From NCBI GenBank assembly GCA_037444825.1, contig JBBILR010000008.1, forward strand, positions 40,970 through 104,969: DNA of 64,000 nucleotides, written 5' to 3'. Both the position numbers and the translations under genes were made by a program. This stretch comes from JBFLVU01 sp037444825 (GTDB lineage Bacteria; Acidobacteriota; UBA4820; DSQY01). This document shows, piece after piece, positions 40,851-48,887 of the stretch; positions within the stretch are counted from its first letter, which is position 1; every line of letters starts with the position of its first letter. A model generated the notes under the pieces. The model was not told the origin of the DNA and did not search any database. It worked only from the letters and a program-made list of their open reading frames with translations.

Positions 40851-42836
40851 TCAGGTGATCTCCGACCCCGGCTCCACCTCTTCGAGGAAGGTCAGGAGGA
40901 CCGGGTCCGCCCCCTGGTGGCCCGCCAGGATCATGCCGTTGGACTCCACCCCCATCAGGCGGGCGGGTTCGAGGTTGGTGACGAAGGGGCAGGTCCTTCC
41001 GACGAGGTCCTCGGGGGCGTACTTCTTCCCGATGCCGGCCACGATCTGGCGCCGCTCGGTCCCGAAGTCCACGATCATGCGGACGAGCTTGTTGCTCTTG
41101 GGCACCCGCTCCGCTTCGAGGATCTTGCCGGCGCGCAATTGGACCCGGCGGAAGTCGTCGATGGAAATCCGCCCCGAGCCTTGGACGGCCGGAGGGGGAG
41201 CTGGGGCCGCGGCCTGGGGGGACGGCGGCCGGCCTGCGCTTTCTGGTGTCTTCTTCTCTTCGTCCATCTGGCGTGGCTCTCCTTGTTTGACGGGGGCTTC
41301 CCGGCTTTCCAGCCCTCCGGCCCGCTCCTTGCCGAGCCTGGCGAAGTACTCCTTCTTGTCCACCCGCGGGAAGAGCCCCGCGAGCTTTTTCGCGGGGGCC
41401 TGCTGGGGGTCCTCCCAGCGGGCCTTCACGAAATCGGCGGGCTCGAAGCCCAGCGCCGCCTCGATGCGGGGGGCCGAGGAGGGGAGGGCCGGCCGGGCGG
41501 CGAGGGCCGCGAGCCTCAGCGAGCGGGCCGCCTCGGAGAGGGTGGCGAGGGCCTCGGGGGCGCCGGGCCTGGCCCAGGGCTCGCGCTCCACGAGGTACTT
41601 GTTCAGGTCCGCGATGAGCGACCACAGGGCGCTCAGCGCGTCGCGCGGCGAGAAGCGCTCCACGGCCTCGTGGTAGGCCTCCAGGGCCTGGTCGGTCCTC
41701 GCCTTCAGGCTCCCGTCTCCGGGCCCCACCACCCCTCCCGCCTGGCGTTCCAGAAGGTTCGTCAGGCGCGAGGCGAGGTTGCCCAGGTCGTTGGCCAGGT
41801 CGGCGTTGAGCCGGTCGAGGAAGGCCTCGTCGGAGAAGGAGCCGTCGGTCTCGATGGGCTTTTCCCTCAGGAGGAAGTAGCGCACCGCGTCGGCGCCGAA
41901 CTCCGCCACGTAGGGCCGCGGGTCCACCACGTTGCCCAGGGACTTGCTCATTTTGTTCTGGTCCTTCATCCACCAGCCGTGGCCGTAGACGTGCCGGGGC
42001 AGGGGGAGCCCCGCGCTCAGGAGGAAGGCCGGCCAGTAGACGGCGTGGAAGCGGAGGATGTCCTTGCCGATGAGGTGGAGGTCGGCGGGCCAGAAGCGGT
42101 CGTAGAGGGGCTTCTCGCCGGCCCCGAAGCCCAGGGCCGTCACGTAGTTGGAGAGGGCGTCCAGCCAGACGTAGAGGACGTGCTTCCCGTCGCCGGGGAA
42201 GGGGATTCCCCACGTGATGGAGGTGCGCGAGATGGAGAGGTCCTTGAGGCCCGACTCCACGAAGGAGCGCACCTCGTTCATGCGGCTCGGGGGCAGGACG
42301 AAATCGGGCCGCTCGGCGTAGAGCTTGAGGAGGGGCTCCTGGTACCTGGAGAGGCGGAAGAAGTACGACTCCTCCTCCAGCACCGTCACGGGGTGGCCGA
42401 AGTCGGGGCACTTGCCGTCCGCCACCTGGTTCTCGGGGAAGAAGGCCTCGCAGGAGACGCAGTAGGGGCCGCGGTAGGAGGCTTTGTAGACGTCGCCCGC
42501 CTCCATGAGGCGTTTCAGGAGCTCCACCACGCCCCGCTTGTGGCGCTCCTCGGTGGTGCGGATGAAGTCGTCGTTCGTGATGGCGAGCTGCTTCCAGAGT
42601 TCGAAGTAGCGCGTCACCACGCGGTCCGCCAGCTCCTTGGGGGCGATGCCCTCGGCGAAGGCGGACTTCTGCACCTTCTGGCCGTGCTCGTCGGTGCCCG
42701 TGAGAAAGTAGGTGTCGTCGCCCTTCAGCCGGTGGTAGCGGGCGAAGAAGTCGGCGCAGACGGTGCAGTAGGCGTGGCCGACGTGCGGGTAGTCGTTCAC
42801 GTAGTAGATGGGCGTGGTGATGTAGAACTTGGGCAT
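40851..42836 (-). CDS. metG: methionyl-tRNA synthetase
   Basis: 661 residues, class I synthetase charging tRNA-Met. N-terminus FYITTPIYYVNDYPHVGHAY carries the HIGH-type motif HVGH; the zinc knuckle starts CVSCEAFF and continues with GKCPDFGHP; KMSKS is seen in DQNKMSKSLGNVVD. A Pro/Ala-rich linker (about 530-555) leads to a C-terminal Trbp111-like tRNA-binding domain (DFRRVQLRAGKILEAERVP ... NLEPARLMGVESNGMIL), which makes the enzyme dimeric. ATG at 42836. Confidence 0.96.
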   Translation of the reverse strand: MPKFYITTPIYYVNDYPHVGHAYCTVCADFFARYHRLKGDDTYFLTGTDEHGQKVQKSAFAEGIAPKELADRVVTRYFELWKQLAITNDDFIRTTEERHKRGVVELLKRLMEAGDVYKASYRGPYCVSCEAFFPENQVADGKCPDFGHPVTVLEEESYFFRLSRYQEPLLKLYAERPDFVLPPSRMNEVRSFVESGLKDLSISRTSITWGIPFPGDGKHVLYVWLDALSNYVTALGFGAGEKPLYDRFWPADLHLIGKDILRFHAVYWPAFLLSAGLPLPRHVYGHGWWMKDQNKMSKSLGNVVDPRPYVAEFGADAVRYFLLREKPIETDGSFSDEAFLDRLNADLANDLGNLASRLTNLLERQAGGVVGPGDGSLKARTDQALEAYHEAVERFSPRDALSALWSLIADLNKYLVEREPWARPGAPEALATLSEAARSLRLAALAARPALPSSAPRIEAALGFEPADFVKARWEDPQQAPAKKLAGLFPRVDKKEYFARLGKERAGGLESREAPVKQGEPRQMDEEKKTPESAGRPPSPQAAAPAPPPAVQGSGRISIDDFRRVQLRAGKILEAERVPKSNKLVRMIVDFGTERRQIVAGIGKKYAPEDLVGRTCPFVTNLEPARLMGVESNGMILAGHQGADPVLLTFLEEVEPGSEIT

Positions 42837-42914
42837 GGAACCCTCGAGGGGGGCCGGTCCTCCGGAAGGAGAGGCGCCGGGGACCCCGGGTGCGTCGCGG
42901 CCGGAAAGGCCGCC

Positions 42915-43295
42915 CTAGTGGGCGGGGTGCCCGCCGTGGCCTCCTCCCGCCGGCGCAGGGGGCTTTCCCCCCGCCTCGGCCTCGGCCTTCAGGGCGGCGG
43001 CCTTCTCCTCGAAGAGGACCTGGGTCTCCCGGTGGGCCTGGGCCACGGCGAGGGCGTACACGAGAGAGAAGACGAGGAGCCCGGGGGCCCCGTGGGGCAG
43101 GACGCCCCAGTTCGCCACCGCCAGGGCCGCGCCGAGGAGGGCCAAGAGGAGCCCCAGGGCCATCCCGGCGGTGCGGGCCTTGAGGAACCCCCGCTCGTTC
43201 ACGAGGGAGGTGCAGGGCTCGAAGAGAGGACAGACGGTGCACTCCCGGAACTTCTTCGCGTCCACCACCACCGTTTCGAAGCACTCCTTCGTCAT
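42915..43295 (-). CDS. small membrane protein with N-terminal Cys and C-terminal His motifs
   Basis: 126 residues. The N-terminal cytoplasmic part has a Cys cluster, C5 then C-T-V-C-P-L-F-E-P-C; two membrane helices follow (about 43-62 and 68-88), a short coiled coil (TQVLFEEKAAALKAEAEAG) and a tail GGGHGGHPAH. The cysteines and histidines suggest metal binding, but no family is recognised. ATG at 43295, GGGGG upstream, extended -10 promoter at 43318-43326. 78 bp upstream of metG. Confidence 0.72.
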   Translation of the reverse strand: MTKECFETVVVDAKKFRECTVCPLFEPCTSLVNERGFLKARTAGMALGLLLALLGAALAVANWGVLPHGAPGLLVFSLVYALAVAQAHRETQVLFEEKAAALKAEAEAGGKPPAPAGGGHGGHPAH

Positions 43296-43317
43296 GGCGA
43301 ACCCCCAAGGACAAAGC

Positions 43318-43326
43318 AGTATACCA
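43318..43326 (-). promoter_or_regulatory. extended -10 promoter of the 42915-43295 gene
   Basis: TGGTATACT on the minus strand (43326-43318), 22 bp before the ATG; no clear -35. Confidence 0.6.
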
Positions 43327-43348
43327 CGGCGCTTCTCGCCGGGGGAAA

Positions 43349-43382
43349 CGAAAAGGGGAGGCCCGATGGGGCCTCCCCTTTC
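43349..43382 (-). terminator. rho-independent terminator of the exported pair 44391-43405
   Basis: GGGGAGGCCC / GGGCCTCCCC with loop GATG (43355-43378), extended by A-T pairs and flanked by T-rich runs on both strands (minus: CCCCTTTTCGTTT), so it can work in both directions. Confidence 0.88.
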
Positions 43383-43404
43383 GCGCGCTCCAGGAACGAT
43401 TGAT

Positions 43405-44115
43405 TCACTCCAGGGGCTTGACGAAAACCTTGCCCCCGGCCTTCGGTCTTTCGTTGGGATCACAAGGAAAGCCGAAGGAGGCGTCGAAAGTGCAGTCCAC
43501 GGGGAGGGACTCCACGGAAAGAGACGCCGCGGGTCCTCGATCCTCTTTCCCGAAAAAGGGCTCCAAGAGGGACGGCTCCACGTGCCAGGAGCGCTGGTCG
43601 TGGGCCAGCGCACGAAGCAGAAAGACGACCTCCCGGAGGGGGGAGGAGAGCCAGGAGAGCGTTTCGGTGGCTTCCTTCCCCCTTGCCGAAGCCAATTCGG
43701 ACTCCTGGACCGTTCGAACCCCCTGGGGGCTCTCGATCTGGTACCTTCCCTTTCCTTCCCCCTCCTCCGTGGCGTAGGTCACCTTCAGGTCGGTGGCGCC
43801 GCCCACGCGCTTCAGGGTGGAGGTGGAGGTGACGCGGCGAAAATCCAGGGAGCCCTCGGTCTGTGTTTCATACACCCAACGCCCCGTCGAAGCTCCTTCG
43901 ATCAGGAGAATGGACCGCCGTTCGAAGCGCCCCGCCGCCTGGTTGCGCCCCCGGGAGCGCGCGAGAAGGGTGACCCGGAAGTCCTCCCCTCCCTGGCCTC
44001 GCACGCGGGCATGCATGCGTTGGCCCGACGTGATGCTCCACGGGGAGTCGGCCCCGAACACCCCCAAGCCGAGAAGACCGGCGAGGACACAGGTTGCCAG
44101 ACGCATTGATCTCAT
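43405..44115 (-). CDS. exported protein of unknown function, partner of the Cys-rich mini-protein
   Basis: 236 residues with a signal peptide (MRLATCVLAGLLGLGVFGA). The mature part is charged and beta-rich (QRMHARVRGQGGEDFRVTLL, RSILLIEGASTGRWVYETQT, TDLKVTYATEEGEGKGRYQI) with only two cysteines near the C-terminus. The layout recalls LolA/DUF4412-like outer-membrane-associated proteins, but no family is certain. It starts 12 bp after the Cys-rich gene with GAGGAGG 5 bp before the ATG at 44115. The base composition of this unit looks lower in GC than its surroundings. Confidence 0.75.
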   Translation of the reverse strand: MRSMRLATCVLAGLLGLGVFGADSPWSITSGQRMHARVRGQGGEDFRVTLLARSRGRNQAAGRFERRSILLIEGASTGRWVYETQTEGSLDFRRVTSTSTLKRVGGATDLKVTYATEEGEGKGRYQIESPQGVRTVQESELASARGKEATETLSWLSSPLREVVFLLRALAHDQRSWHVEPSLLEPFFGKEDRGPAASLSVESLPVDCTFDASFGFPCDPNERPKAGGKVFVKPLE

Positions 44116-44127
44116 GACCGCCTCCTC

Positions 44128-44391
44128 TCAAAAATCGGTGATGCAGTTGCCGACGCACGCGTCGAATTCTTCCTGGACCAAGAGCTTGCACTCCAAGCAC
44201 AGCCAGCAGCACCGCCTCCCGTTTTCCGCGTACTGTTCCATGCACGCCTGCAGGCAGGCCGGGTCCAGGTCGTCCTGGTCAACGCCCGGCGGCAGCTTGG
44301 GAATGGGTCCCGGCAGGATGTTGGCCGCCGCCGAGAGCGACGAGATTAGCAAGAGCACGCCCACTAACCCTGACAGAAACTTCTTTTTCAA
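44128..44391 (-). CDS. exported eight-cysteine mini-protein
   Basis: 87 residues from a TTG start at 44391: AAAGGAGG is 7 bp upstream, and an in-frame ATG at 44427 lies upstream of the predicted transcription start, so the TTG is preferred. Signal peptide MKKKFLSGLVGVLLLISSLS with cleavage near AAA (about 23), then a 64-residue mature chain with eight Cys (CLQAC, CCWLCLEC, C, C), enough for four disulfides. The pattern CCxxCxxC also allows metal binding. No family recognised. Co-transcribed with the exported protein at 43405. Confidence 0.78.
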   Translation of the reverse strand: MKKKFLSGLVGVLLLISSLSAAANILPGPIPKLPPGVDQDDLDPACLQACMEQYAENGRRCCWLCLECKLLVQEEFDACVGNCITDF

Positions 44392-44417
44392 TGAAGATCC
44401 TCCTTTCGACGAGGAGG

Positions 44418-44446
44418 AGCCTAGCATTTTTGTTTTTGTGCGTCAA
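44418..44446 (-). promoter_or_regulatory. sigma70 promoter of the Cys-rich protein operon
   Basis: TTGACG at 44446-44441, 17-bp A-rich spacer, TAGGCT at 44423-44418: the same two hexamers and spacing as the trp promoter at 55450-55478. Confidence 0.85.
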
Positions 44447-44518
44447 CGGGCCGCGCCGCCTCCTTGGGTGGGCGGCCCCCCGTGGGCGCTCGCCTCTGGG
44501 CCCGGGGCGCAGGGGGCG

Positions 44519-45079
44519 CTACCCCTCCTTCTCCAGGAGCTCGCGGTAGAACTGCTGGAAGAGGGCCTCGAACTCGCCGGAGCCTTCGGGGATGCCCCGC
44601 CGGATCTTGAGAACCTTCTCCCGGGCCTTGGCTCGGCGGGCTTCGTCCCTCGCCACCTCGCGCTCGAAGGCCCGCTGGACGGCGCTTCGAAGGTCCTCCT
44701 GGGGCACGAAGTACTCCACGTCCGGGTCGGCGAGGAAGAGGGCCACCGTCTGGCGGACGAGGTCCAGGATCTTCTCCCGGGAGAGGCGCTCGGGCCCCGT
44801 GGAGAGGACGTAGCCGCGCCGGGCGGCCAGCTCCCCTTTCATCCGGGCCAGCAGGCGGTGCATCTCCGCCTCCGAGTCCTTGAGGGCGGCGTGGTGCCGG
44901 ACCAGGAGCAGACGGGCCTCCTCGGTGAGGGCGTCCTCCACGGCGAGGTCCGCTTCGAGGAGGCGGGCCACCTTCTCCCGCGTCCGCTCCGGGTGTTCGC
45001 TGGAGAGAACCCCGGCCTCCGTCAGGCTCTGGACGAGGCGGCGGGCGAGGATGTCAAGGAGGGGTTTGGGCAGGCGCAT
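44519..45079 (-). CDS. DUF507 family protein
   Basis: 186 residues, two related halves: MRLPKPLLDILARRLVQSL ... REKVARLLEADLAVEDALTEEARLLL, then LSREKILDLVRQTVALFLAD ... REVARDEARRAKAREKVLKI. This is the duplicated DUF507 layout, a helical family of unknown function common in deltaproteobacteria, Acidobacteriota and Aquificota. The start lies inside the 3' end of the TPR gene (26-bp overlap), so it is translationally coupled. The 91-bp gap after it holds the promoter of the Cys-rich operon. Confidence 0.88.
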   Translation of the reverse strand: MRLPKPLLDILARRLVQSLTEAGVLSSEHPERTREKVARLLEADLAVEDALTEEARLLLVRHHAALKDSEAEMHRLLARMKGELAARRGYVLSTGPERLSREKILDLVRQTVALFLADPDVEYFVPQEDLRSAVQRAFEREVARDEARRAKAREKVLKIRRGIPEGSGEFEALFQQFYRELLEKEG

Positions 45080-47906
45080 GGGGGGCCTCCTTCGGGGAGG
45101 GCGGCTCGGTTCCCTCCAGTTCGCGGAGCCTTCTCCTGGCGTAGTCGCCCTGCACGGTGCCCTCGGTCCTCTCCACCAGCCGGCGGTAGAGGGCGGCGGC
45201 GTCCTCCTTCCGCCCTTGGGCGGCCAGGATCTCGGCGGCCCGGTAGCGGGCGGTGAGGGCCCACTCGGGGTTCCCGGCGCCGAAGGCCACCTCCAGGTAG
45301 GCCTTCAGCGCCTCTTCTCTCTTCCCCTGGAGTTCCAGCGTGTAGGCGTACTGAAACCAGACGCGGGCGTCCCGAAAGGCTTCTCGGAGACGCCCCAGAC
45401 CTTCCAGCGCCTCGTCGTAGCGCCCGGCCCTCTGGAGAAGGAGGGCGGCGGTGAGGAGGTCCTCCGCGTTCCCGGCGGTGGCCGGGGCCTCCCGGACGAA
45501 GGCGGCGAAGCGGGCTTCCGCTTCCGCCGAGCGGCCCAGCACGCGGGCGGCGGTGGCCGCGAGGTACAGCGCCCGTACCCGCTCGCCGGGGGGAAGGGCT
45601 TGCCGGTCGTCGAGGACCGGGGCCAGGCTCTCGAGGGTCTTTTCCATGTCTCGGAGGGCGAAGGCGGCCTCCCCGGCGAGAAACGCCGCCTCCGGCCCGG
45701 AAAGCCCCTGGGCCAGGTTCCAGGCCTCCTGGGCGCTGCCCCGGGCCAGGGCCAGGCGGGCCAGGTAGAGCCGCGCCTCGGCGGCGCCGGGGCCGGAGGG
45801 CCTCAACTCCAGGTACCGGCGGTACGCCTGGGCGGCCGAGTCGTCGGCCTGTCTCCGAAGGAGCCTCGCCTGCCTCAGCAGGGCCTCGCCGCGGGAGACG
45901 GCGGTGGGCTCGGCCTCCACGAAGGCGGGAATGGCCTTCAACGCCGCCTCGGGGCCTTCCTGCGTGAGAAGAAGCAGTTCGAGGCGGCGCTGGGCGAGGG
46001 CCGCCAGAGGCTCCGCCGGAGCCAGGGCGGCCAGGCGCAGGAGGAAGGCCCTGGCCCCCGCCGAGTCTTCCCCCGACAGGGCGAGGTTCGCCTCTTCCAG
46101 GAGGAGGGTGGCCCGTTCCCCTGGAAAGGCGGCGTCCAGGTCCCCGAGGAGGGCCCGGGCCTGGGTCAGGTCGCCCGAGGCCGCCAGACGGTCGGCGCAG
46201 CGGAGGCCCAGGGCGAGGCGCCGCTGGGGGGAGAGGAGGGCCGTCATGGCCTCCCGGGCCTCGGCGAGGCGCCCCGCGTCGAGGTCGAGGAGGGCGGCCT
46301 GGAAGCTCGTCTCGTCGGCCTCCTCGGGGTCGGGCGCCGGGTGGGACGAGGCGAGCAGGAGCAGGCGGGCCTCTTGGACGTCCCCGCGAAGCCGGGCGGC
46401 CTCGAAGGCCAGCCGCGCGAACCTTCGCGCCTCGGTGGGGCCGAAGGCGAAGGCCTTCCCCGCCTCCACCACCTGGAGGAGGGGCTCCGGGTCCCCCGCC
46501 CGGGCGGCGTGCTCCCCGGCGTCCAGAAGAGCCTCCCGCGCCTCCGGGGAGTCGGGGTAGGCTTCCACCACGGTCCTCAACAGCGAAAGGGCCTTCTCCC
46601 GGTGGCCCTCGGCCAGCAGAATCCGGCCCATGAGGAGGGCGGCGCCGGGGGCGGAAGGACTTTCGGGCGCCTGCTCGATGAGGGTGGAGAGCCCCTCCAG
46701 GGCGGAGCCGGCCTGCCCCGTCTCCCAGTCGAAGCGGGCCGTCTCCAGAGCCACCGCCTGCTTCCGAAGGTCCGAGAGGGCGGCCTCCCGGGCGAAGTCG
46801 AGCCACTTCCGGGCCCGCCGTGCGTCGCGGAGCTTCTCCCAGGCGGTGCGGGCGGCGAGCAGGGCCCCCTCCACCTTTCTCTCTTCCCCGTCCATGGAGG
46901 CGAGGGCCGGTTCCAGGTAGGCGAGGGCCTCCGCCGGGCGGTCCGAGGCGAGCAGCGCCCGCGCCGCCGTCAGGCGGGCCTCGTCGGCGGCCGCTCCCCG
47001 GCCGTGGCGGTCCAGCAGGTCCCGCGCGGCCCGGAGCGCCGCCGGAAAATCGCGCCGCAACATGGCGGCCCGGACGGCGAAGAGGGCCGAAGCCTCCTCC
47101 CACCCCTCCAGGGGGAGGGCGCGGCGGACCTCGTCGTAGGCCTCGGCGGGCCGTCCCTGGGCCAGGAGGATCCACCCCCGGAGCAGCGCCGCCTCCGCGG
47201 CCCCCTCGGCACCCGGCGAGGCGGAGAGGGCCTCCAAGGCCCCGGCGGGGTCGCCGAGGCGGTACCGCACCTCCGCCAGGCTCCGGAGCACGCGGCCTCG
47301 AAGGGGAGGTGGAGTGTCGGGGGCCTGGGCCAGGCCCTCCAGGAAAGGTACGGCCTCGCGGTCTTTCCCCGTGGCGGCCAAGGAGAGGGCCAGCAGGTAC
47401 TGGTCTTCGACGGTCCGTCTCCGTTCGGGGAGGGAGAGAAGGGCCTTGGCCACCCCCTCGGGGTCGTCCAAAGCGTCGGCGGCGCGGGCCTGCAGGGAGA
47501 GGGCGCGGGAAAGGACCGGTTCCCGGGCCTTGGAAAGCCCCTTCAGCACGTCGGCCGCCTCCCCGGCCCGCCGGAGGTCCAACAGGGCCTGCGCCAGGTC
47601 CAGGGAGGCTTCGAGCCCCGGGGCCCCCTTGAGGCCGCTGGCCGCCTCCCGCAAGAGGGGGACGGCCCCCTCCGCGTCGCCCTGTTCCAGCAGGTACCGC
47701 CCCACCAGGGCGGCCACCTCCGCCCGGCGGGGGGACTGGGGGTACTTCTGGAGGTACTCCCGGCCCTGCTCCGCGGCCGTCCGCCGAGCCCCCTCCTTGA
47801 GGAGGCGTTCGATCATCCGAAAGTCGTCGGGTTCGCCGGCCTGGAGGCCGAGGGCGATCAGCAGGAAAAGCGCCGCGCCCGCCCGCCTAGGGAGAGGACG
47901 AGCCAT
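45054..47906 (-). CDS. exported TPR-repeat protein
   Basis: 950 residues with a signal peptide (MARPLPRRAGAALFLLIALG) and about 25 helix pairs of tetratricopeptide type (e.g. EYLQKYPQSPRRAEVAALVG, ALAYLEPAL, AYRRYLELRPSGPGAAEARL, EEALKAYLEVAFGAGNPEWA). The last repeats (AAEILAAQGRKEDAAALYRR) resemble YbgF/BamD-type outer-membrane assembly factors. Such proteins scaffold envelope complexes; the partner is unknown. ATG at 47906 overlaps the zinc-ribbon gene by 20 bp. Middle gene of the zinc-ribbon, TPR, DUF507 operon. Confidence 0.88.
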   Translation of the reverse strand: MARPLPRRAGAALFLLIALGLQAGEPDDFRMIERLLKEGARRTAAEQGREYLQKYPQSPRRAEVAALVGRYLLEQGDAEGAVPLLREAASGLKGAPGLEASLDLAQALLDLRRAGEAADVLKGLSKAREPVLSRALSLQARAADALDDPEGVAKALLSLPERRRTVEDQYLLALSLAATGKDREAVPFLEGLAQAPDTPPPLRGRVLRSLAEVRYRLGDPAGALEALSASPGAEGAAEAALLRGWILLAQGRPAEAYDEVRRALPLEGWEEASALFAVRAAMLRRDFPAALRAARDLLDRHGRGAAADEARLTAARALLASDRPAEALAYLEPALASMDGEERKVEGALLAARTAWEKLRDARRARKWLDFAREAALSDLRKQAVALETARFDWETGQAGSALEGLSTLIEQAPESPSAPGAALLMGRILLAEGHREKALSLLRTVVEAYPDSPEAREALLDAGEHAARAGDPEPLLQVVEAGKAFAFGPTEARRFARLAFEAARLRGDVQEARLLLLASSHPAPDPEEADETSFQAALLDLDAGRLAEAREAMTALLSPQRRLALGLRCADRLAASGDLTQARALLGDLDAAFPGERATLLLEEANLALSGEDSAGARAFLLRLAALAPAEPLAALAQRRLELLLLTQEGPEAALKAIPAFVEAEPTAVSRGEALLRQARLLRRQADDSAAQAYRRYLELRPSGPGAAEARLYLARLALARGSAQEAWNLAQGLSGPEAAFLAGEAAFALRDMEKTLESLAPVLDDRQALPPGERVRALYLAATAARVLGRSAEAEARFAAFVREAPATAGNAEDLLTAALLLQRAGRYDEALEGLGRLREAFRDARVWFQYAYTLELQGKREEALKAYLEVAFGAGNPEWALTARYRAAEILAAQGRKEDAAALYRRLVERTEGTVQGDYARRRLRELEGTEPPSPKEAPHAPAQTPP

Positions 47907-48621
47907 CCTTGGCCGTGCCGTCGTCCAGGAAGAGGATCCGCTGGCAGCCCTCACAGAAGACCACCTCCTCGCCGTAGTGGAGGTCCTGGATGAGCTTGGG
48001 CCGGACGCTGACGAAACAGCCCTGGCAGATGCCCCCCTTGGCGGCCACCACCGCCAGGCCGTTCCGCTGGGCGGCGATGTGGGTGTACTTCCGGAACCAG
48101 CCGGGGTGGAGGGACTTCTCCAGCTCCTGGCGCTCTTTCTTCTGTTGGACGAGGAGGGAGGAGAGCCGCTCCTGCTCCCGCTTCAGCGCGGCCCGTTCCG
48201 CGGCCACCTTGGACTCCCCCTCGGCGTACCGCGACTGGAGCTGCGGCAGCTCCTTGTCCAGCTCCTCCAGCCGGGCCATGTCCTTGAGGGACTGCTCCTC
48301 CAGGACTTCTCTGGCCTTTTTGGTGGCGTCCATTTCCTTGAGGAGGGCGCTGTACTCCTCGTTGGAGCGGATCTCCGGCATCTTCAGCTTGAGCTTGCGC
48401 TCCTTCTCCTCGAGGCTCTTGAGGCTCTCCTCGGCCTCCGTCCGCCGCTTCTCGAGGGTGGCCTTCTCCTCCAGGGCCTGGTCCAGGGGCGTCTTGGTGG
48501 CGGAGACCTTCTCGTCGATGAGCTTGGTTTTCTTGGGGATCTGCTGGAGGTCGTGGGCCAGCGTTCGGATGGAGGTGTCCAGCCTCTGCAGGGTCAGCAG
48601 TTTCTCGAGGATCTCGTTCAC
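47887..48621 (-). CDS. coiled-coil protein with C4 zinc ribbon
   Basis: 244 residues: an antiparallel coiled coil (about 1-180, LQRLDTSIRTLAHDLQQIP ... RLEELDKELPQLQSRYAEGE) then GGICQGCFVSVRPKL and VFCEGCQRILF, two CxxC pairs forming a zinc ribbon (zf-RING_7/DUF164 family, proposed nucleic-acid-binding). GTG at 48621 is chosen for GGGAG 8 bp upstream; ATG at 48636 has no ribosome site and sits on the U-run of the hairpin at 48648-48669. Heads the operon with the TPR and DUF507 genes. Confidence 0.88.
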   Translation of the reverse strand: MNEILEKLLTLQRLDTSIRTLAHDLQQIPKKTKLIDEKVSATKTPLDQALEEKATLEKRRTEAEESLKSLEEKERKLKLKMPEIRSNEEYSALLKEMDATKKAREVLEEQSLKDMARLEELDKELPQLQSRYAEGESKVAAERAALKREQERLSSLLVQQKKERQELEKSLHPGWFRKYTHIAAQRNGLAVVAAKGGICQGCFVSVRPKLIQDLHYGEEVVFCEGCQRILFLDDGTAKDGSSSP

Positions 48622-48641
48622 TCGACGGGCTCCCATTTCGT

Positions 48642-48669
48642 GAAAAAGGGGTGCACTCCGCGGCACCCC
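48642..48669 (-). terminator. terminator between the CAU tRNA and the zinc-ribbon gene
   Basis: GGGGTGC (48648-48654) / GCACCCC (48663-48669), followed on the minus strand by TTTTTC. It ends the tRNA transcript but also lies in the leader of any transcript from 48682-48710. Confidence 0.8.
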
Positions 48670-48681
48670 TGGGGATCTTCC

Positions 48682-48710
48682 GGATAAGCGGGAACGGGCA
48701 CTCGTCTCAA
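48682..48710 (-). promoter_or_regulatory. possible promoter of the zinc-ribbon operon
   Basis: TTGAGA at 48710-48705, 17-bp spacer, TTATCC at 48687-48682, located between the tRNA and the terminator hairpin. Fair -35, weak -10. Confidence 0.45.
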
Positions 48711-48724
48711 GAGACACGCTCCTC

Positions 48725-48800
48725 TGGTGGGCCCTCCAGGATTCGAACCTGGGACCGACCGGTTATGAGCCGGTGGCTCTCACCGCTGAGCTAAGGGCCC
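48725..48800 (-). tRNA. tRNA with CAU anticodon (elongator Met, or Ile2)
   Basis: 76 nt including encoded CCA. Acceptor stem GGGCCCT/AGGGCCC, D arm GCTCAGCGGTGAGAGC, anticodon stem ACCGG/CCGGT with loop CTCATAA, T arm CCAGG-TTCGAAT-CCTGG. The 1-72 pair is G-C, which excludes initiator tRNA. C4-G69 and C5-G68 resemble the tRNA-Ile2 recognised by TilS (lysidine at C34), so Ile2 is as likely as elongator Met. Own promoter and terminator. Confidence 0.95.
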
Positions 48801-48814
48801 AGCAGTGCCTCCCC

Positions 48815-48843
48815 ATCCTACCACGGAACTCCTTGGAAAGCAA
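48815..48843 (-). promoter_or_regulatory. promoter of the CAU tRNA gene
   Basis: TTGCTT at 48843-48838, 17-bp spacer ending in TGG (extended -10), TAGGAT at 48820-48815; about 8 bp between the predicted start and the mature 5' end at 48800. Confidence 0.8.
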
Positions 48844-48887
48844 AACCGAAAGGGAAGGGCCTGTCAAGCCCCCCGAAGCTCCCGGTT

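Noticed and set aside
42837..42914. Hairpin GGCGGCC...GGCCGC between the membrane protein and metG as terminator
   Set aside because: The stem is strong but no U-run follows on the minus strand, so it is not called.
44128..44427. 99-residue version of the Cys-rich protein from the ATG at 44427
   Set aside because: That ATG lies inside the promoter (between -35 and -10 or upstream of the start site); the TTG at 44391 has AAAGGAGG and yields a clean signal peptide.
48725..48800. Initiator tRNA-fMet reading of the CAU tRNA
   Set aside because: The first acceptor pair is a normal G-C, whereas bacterial initiator tRNA has a 1-72 mismatch.
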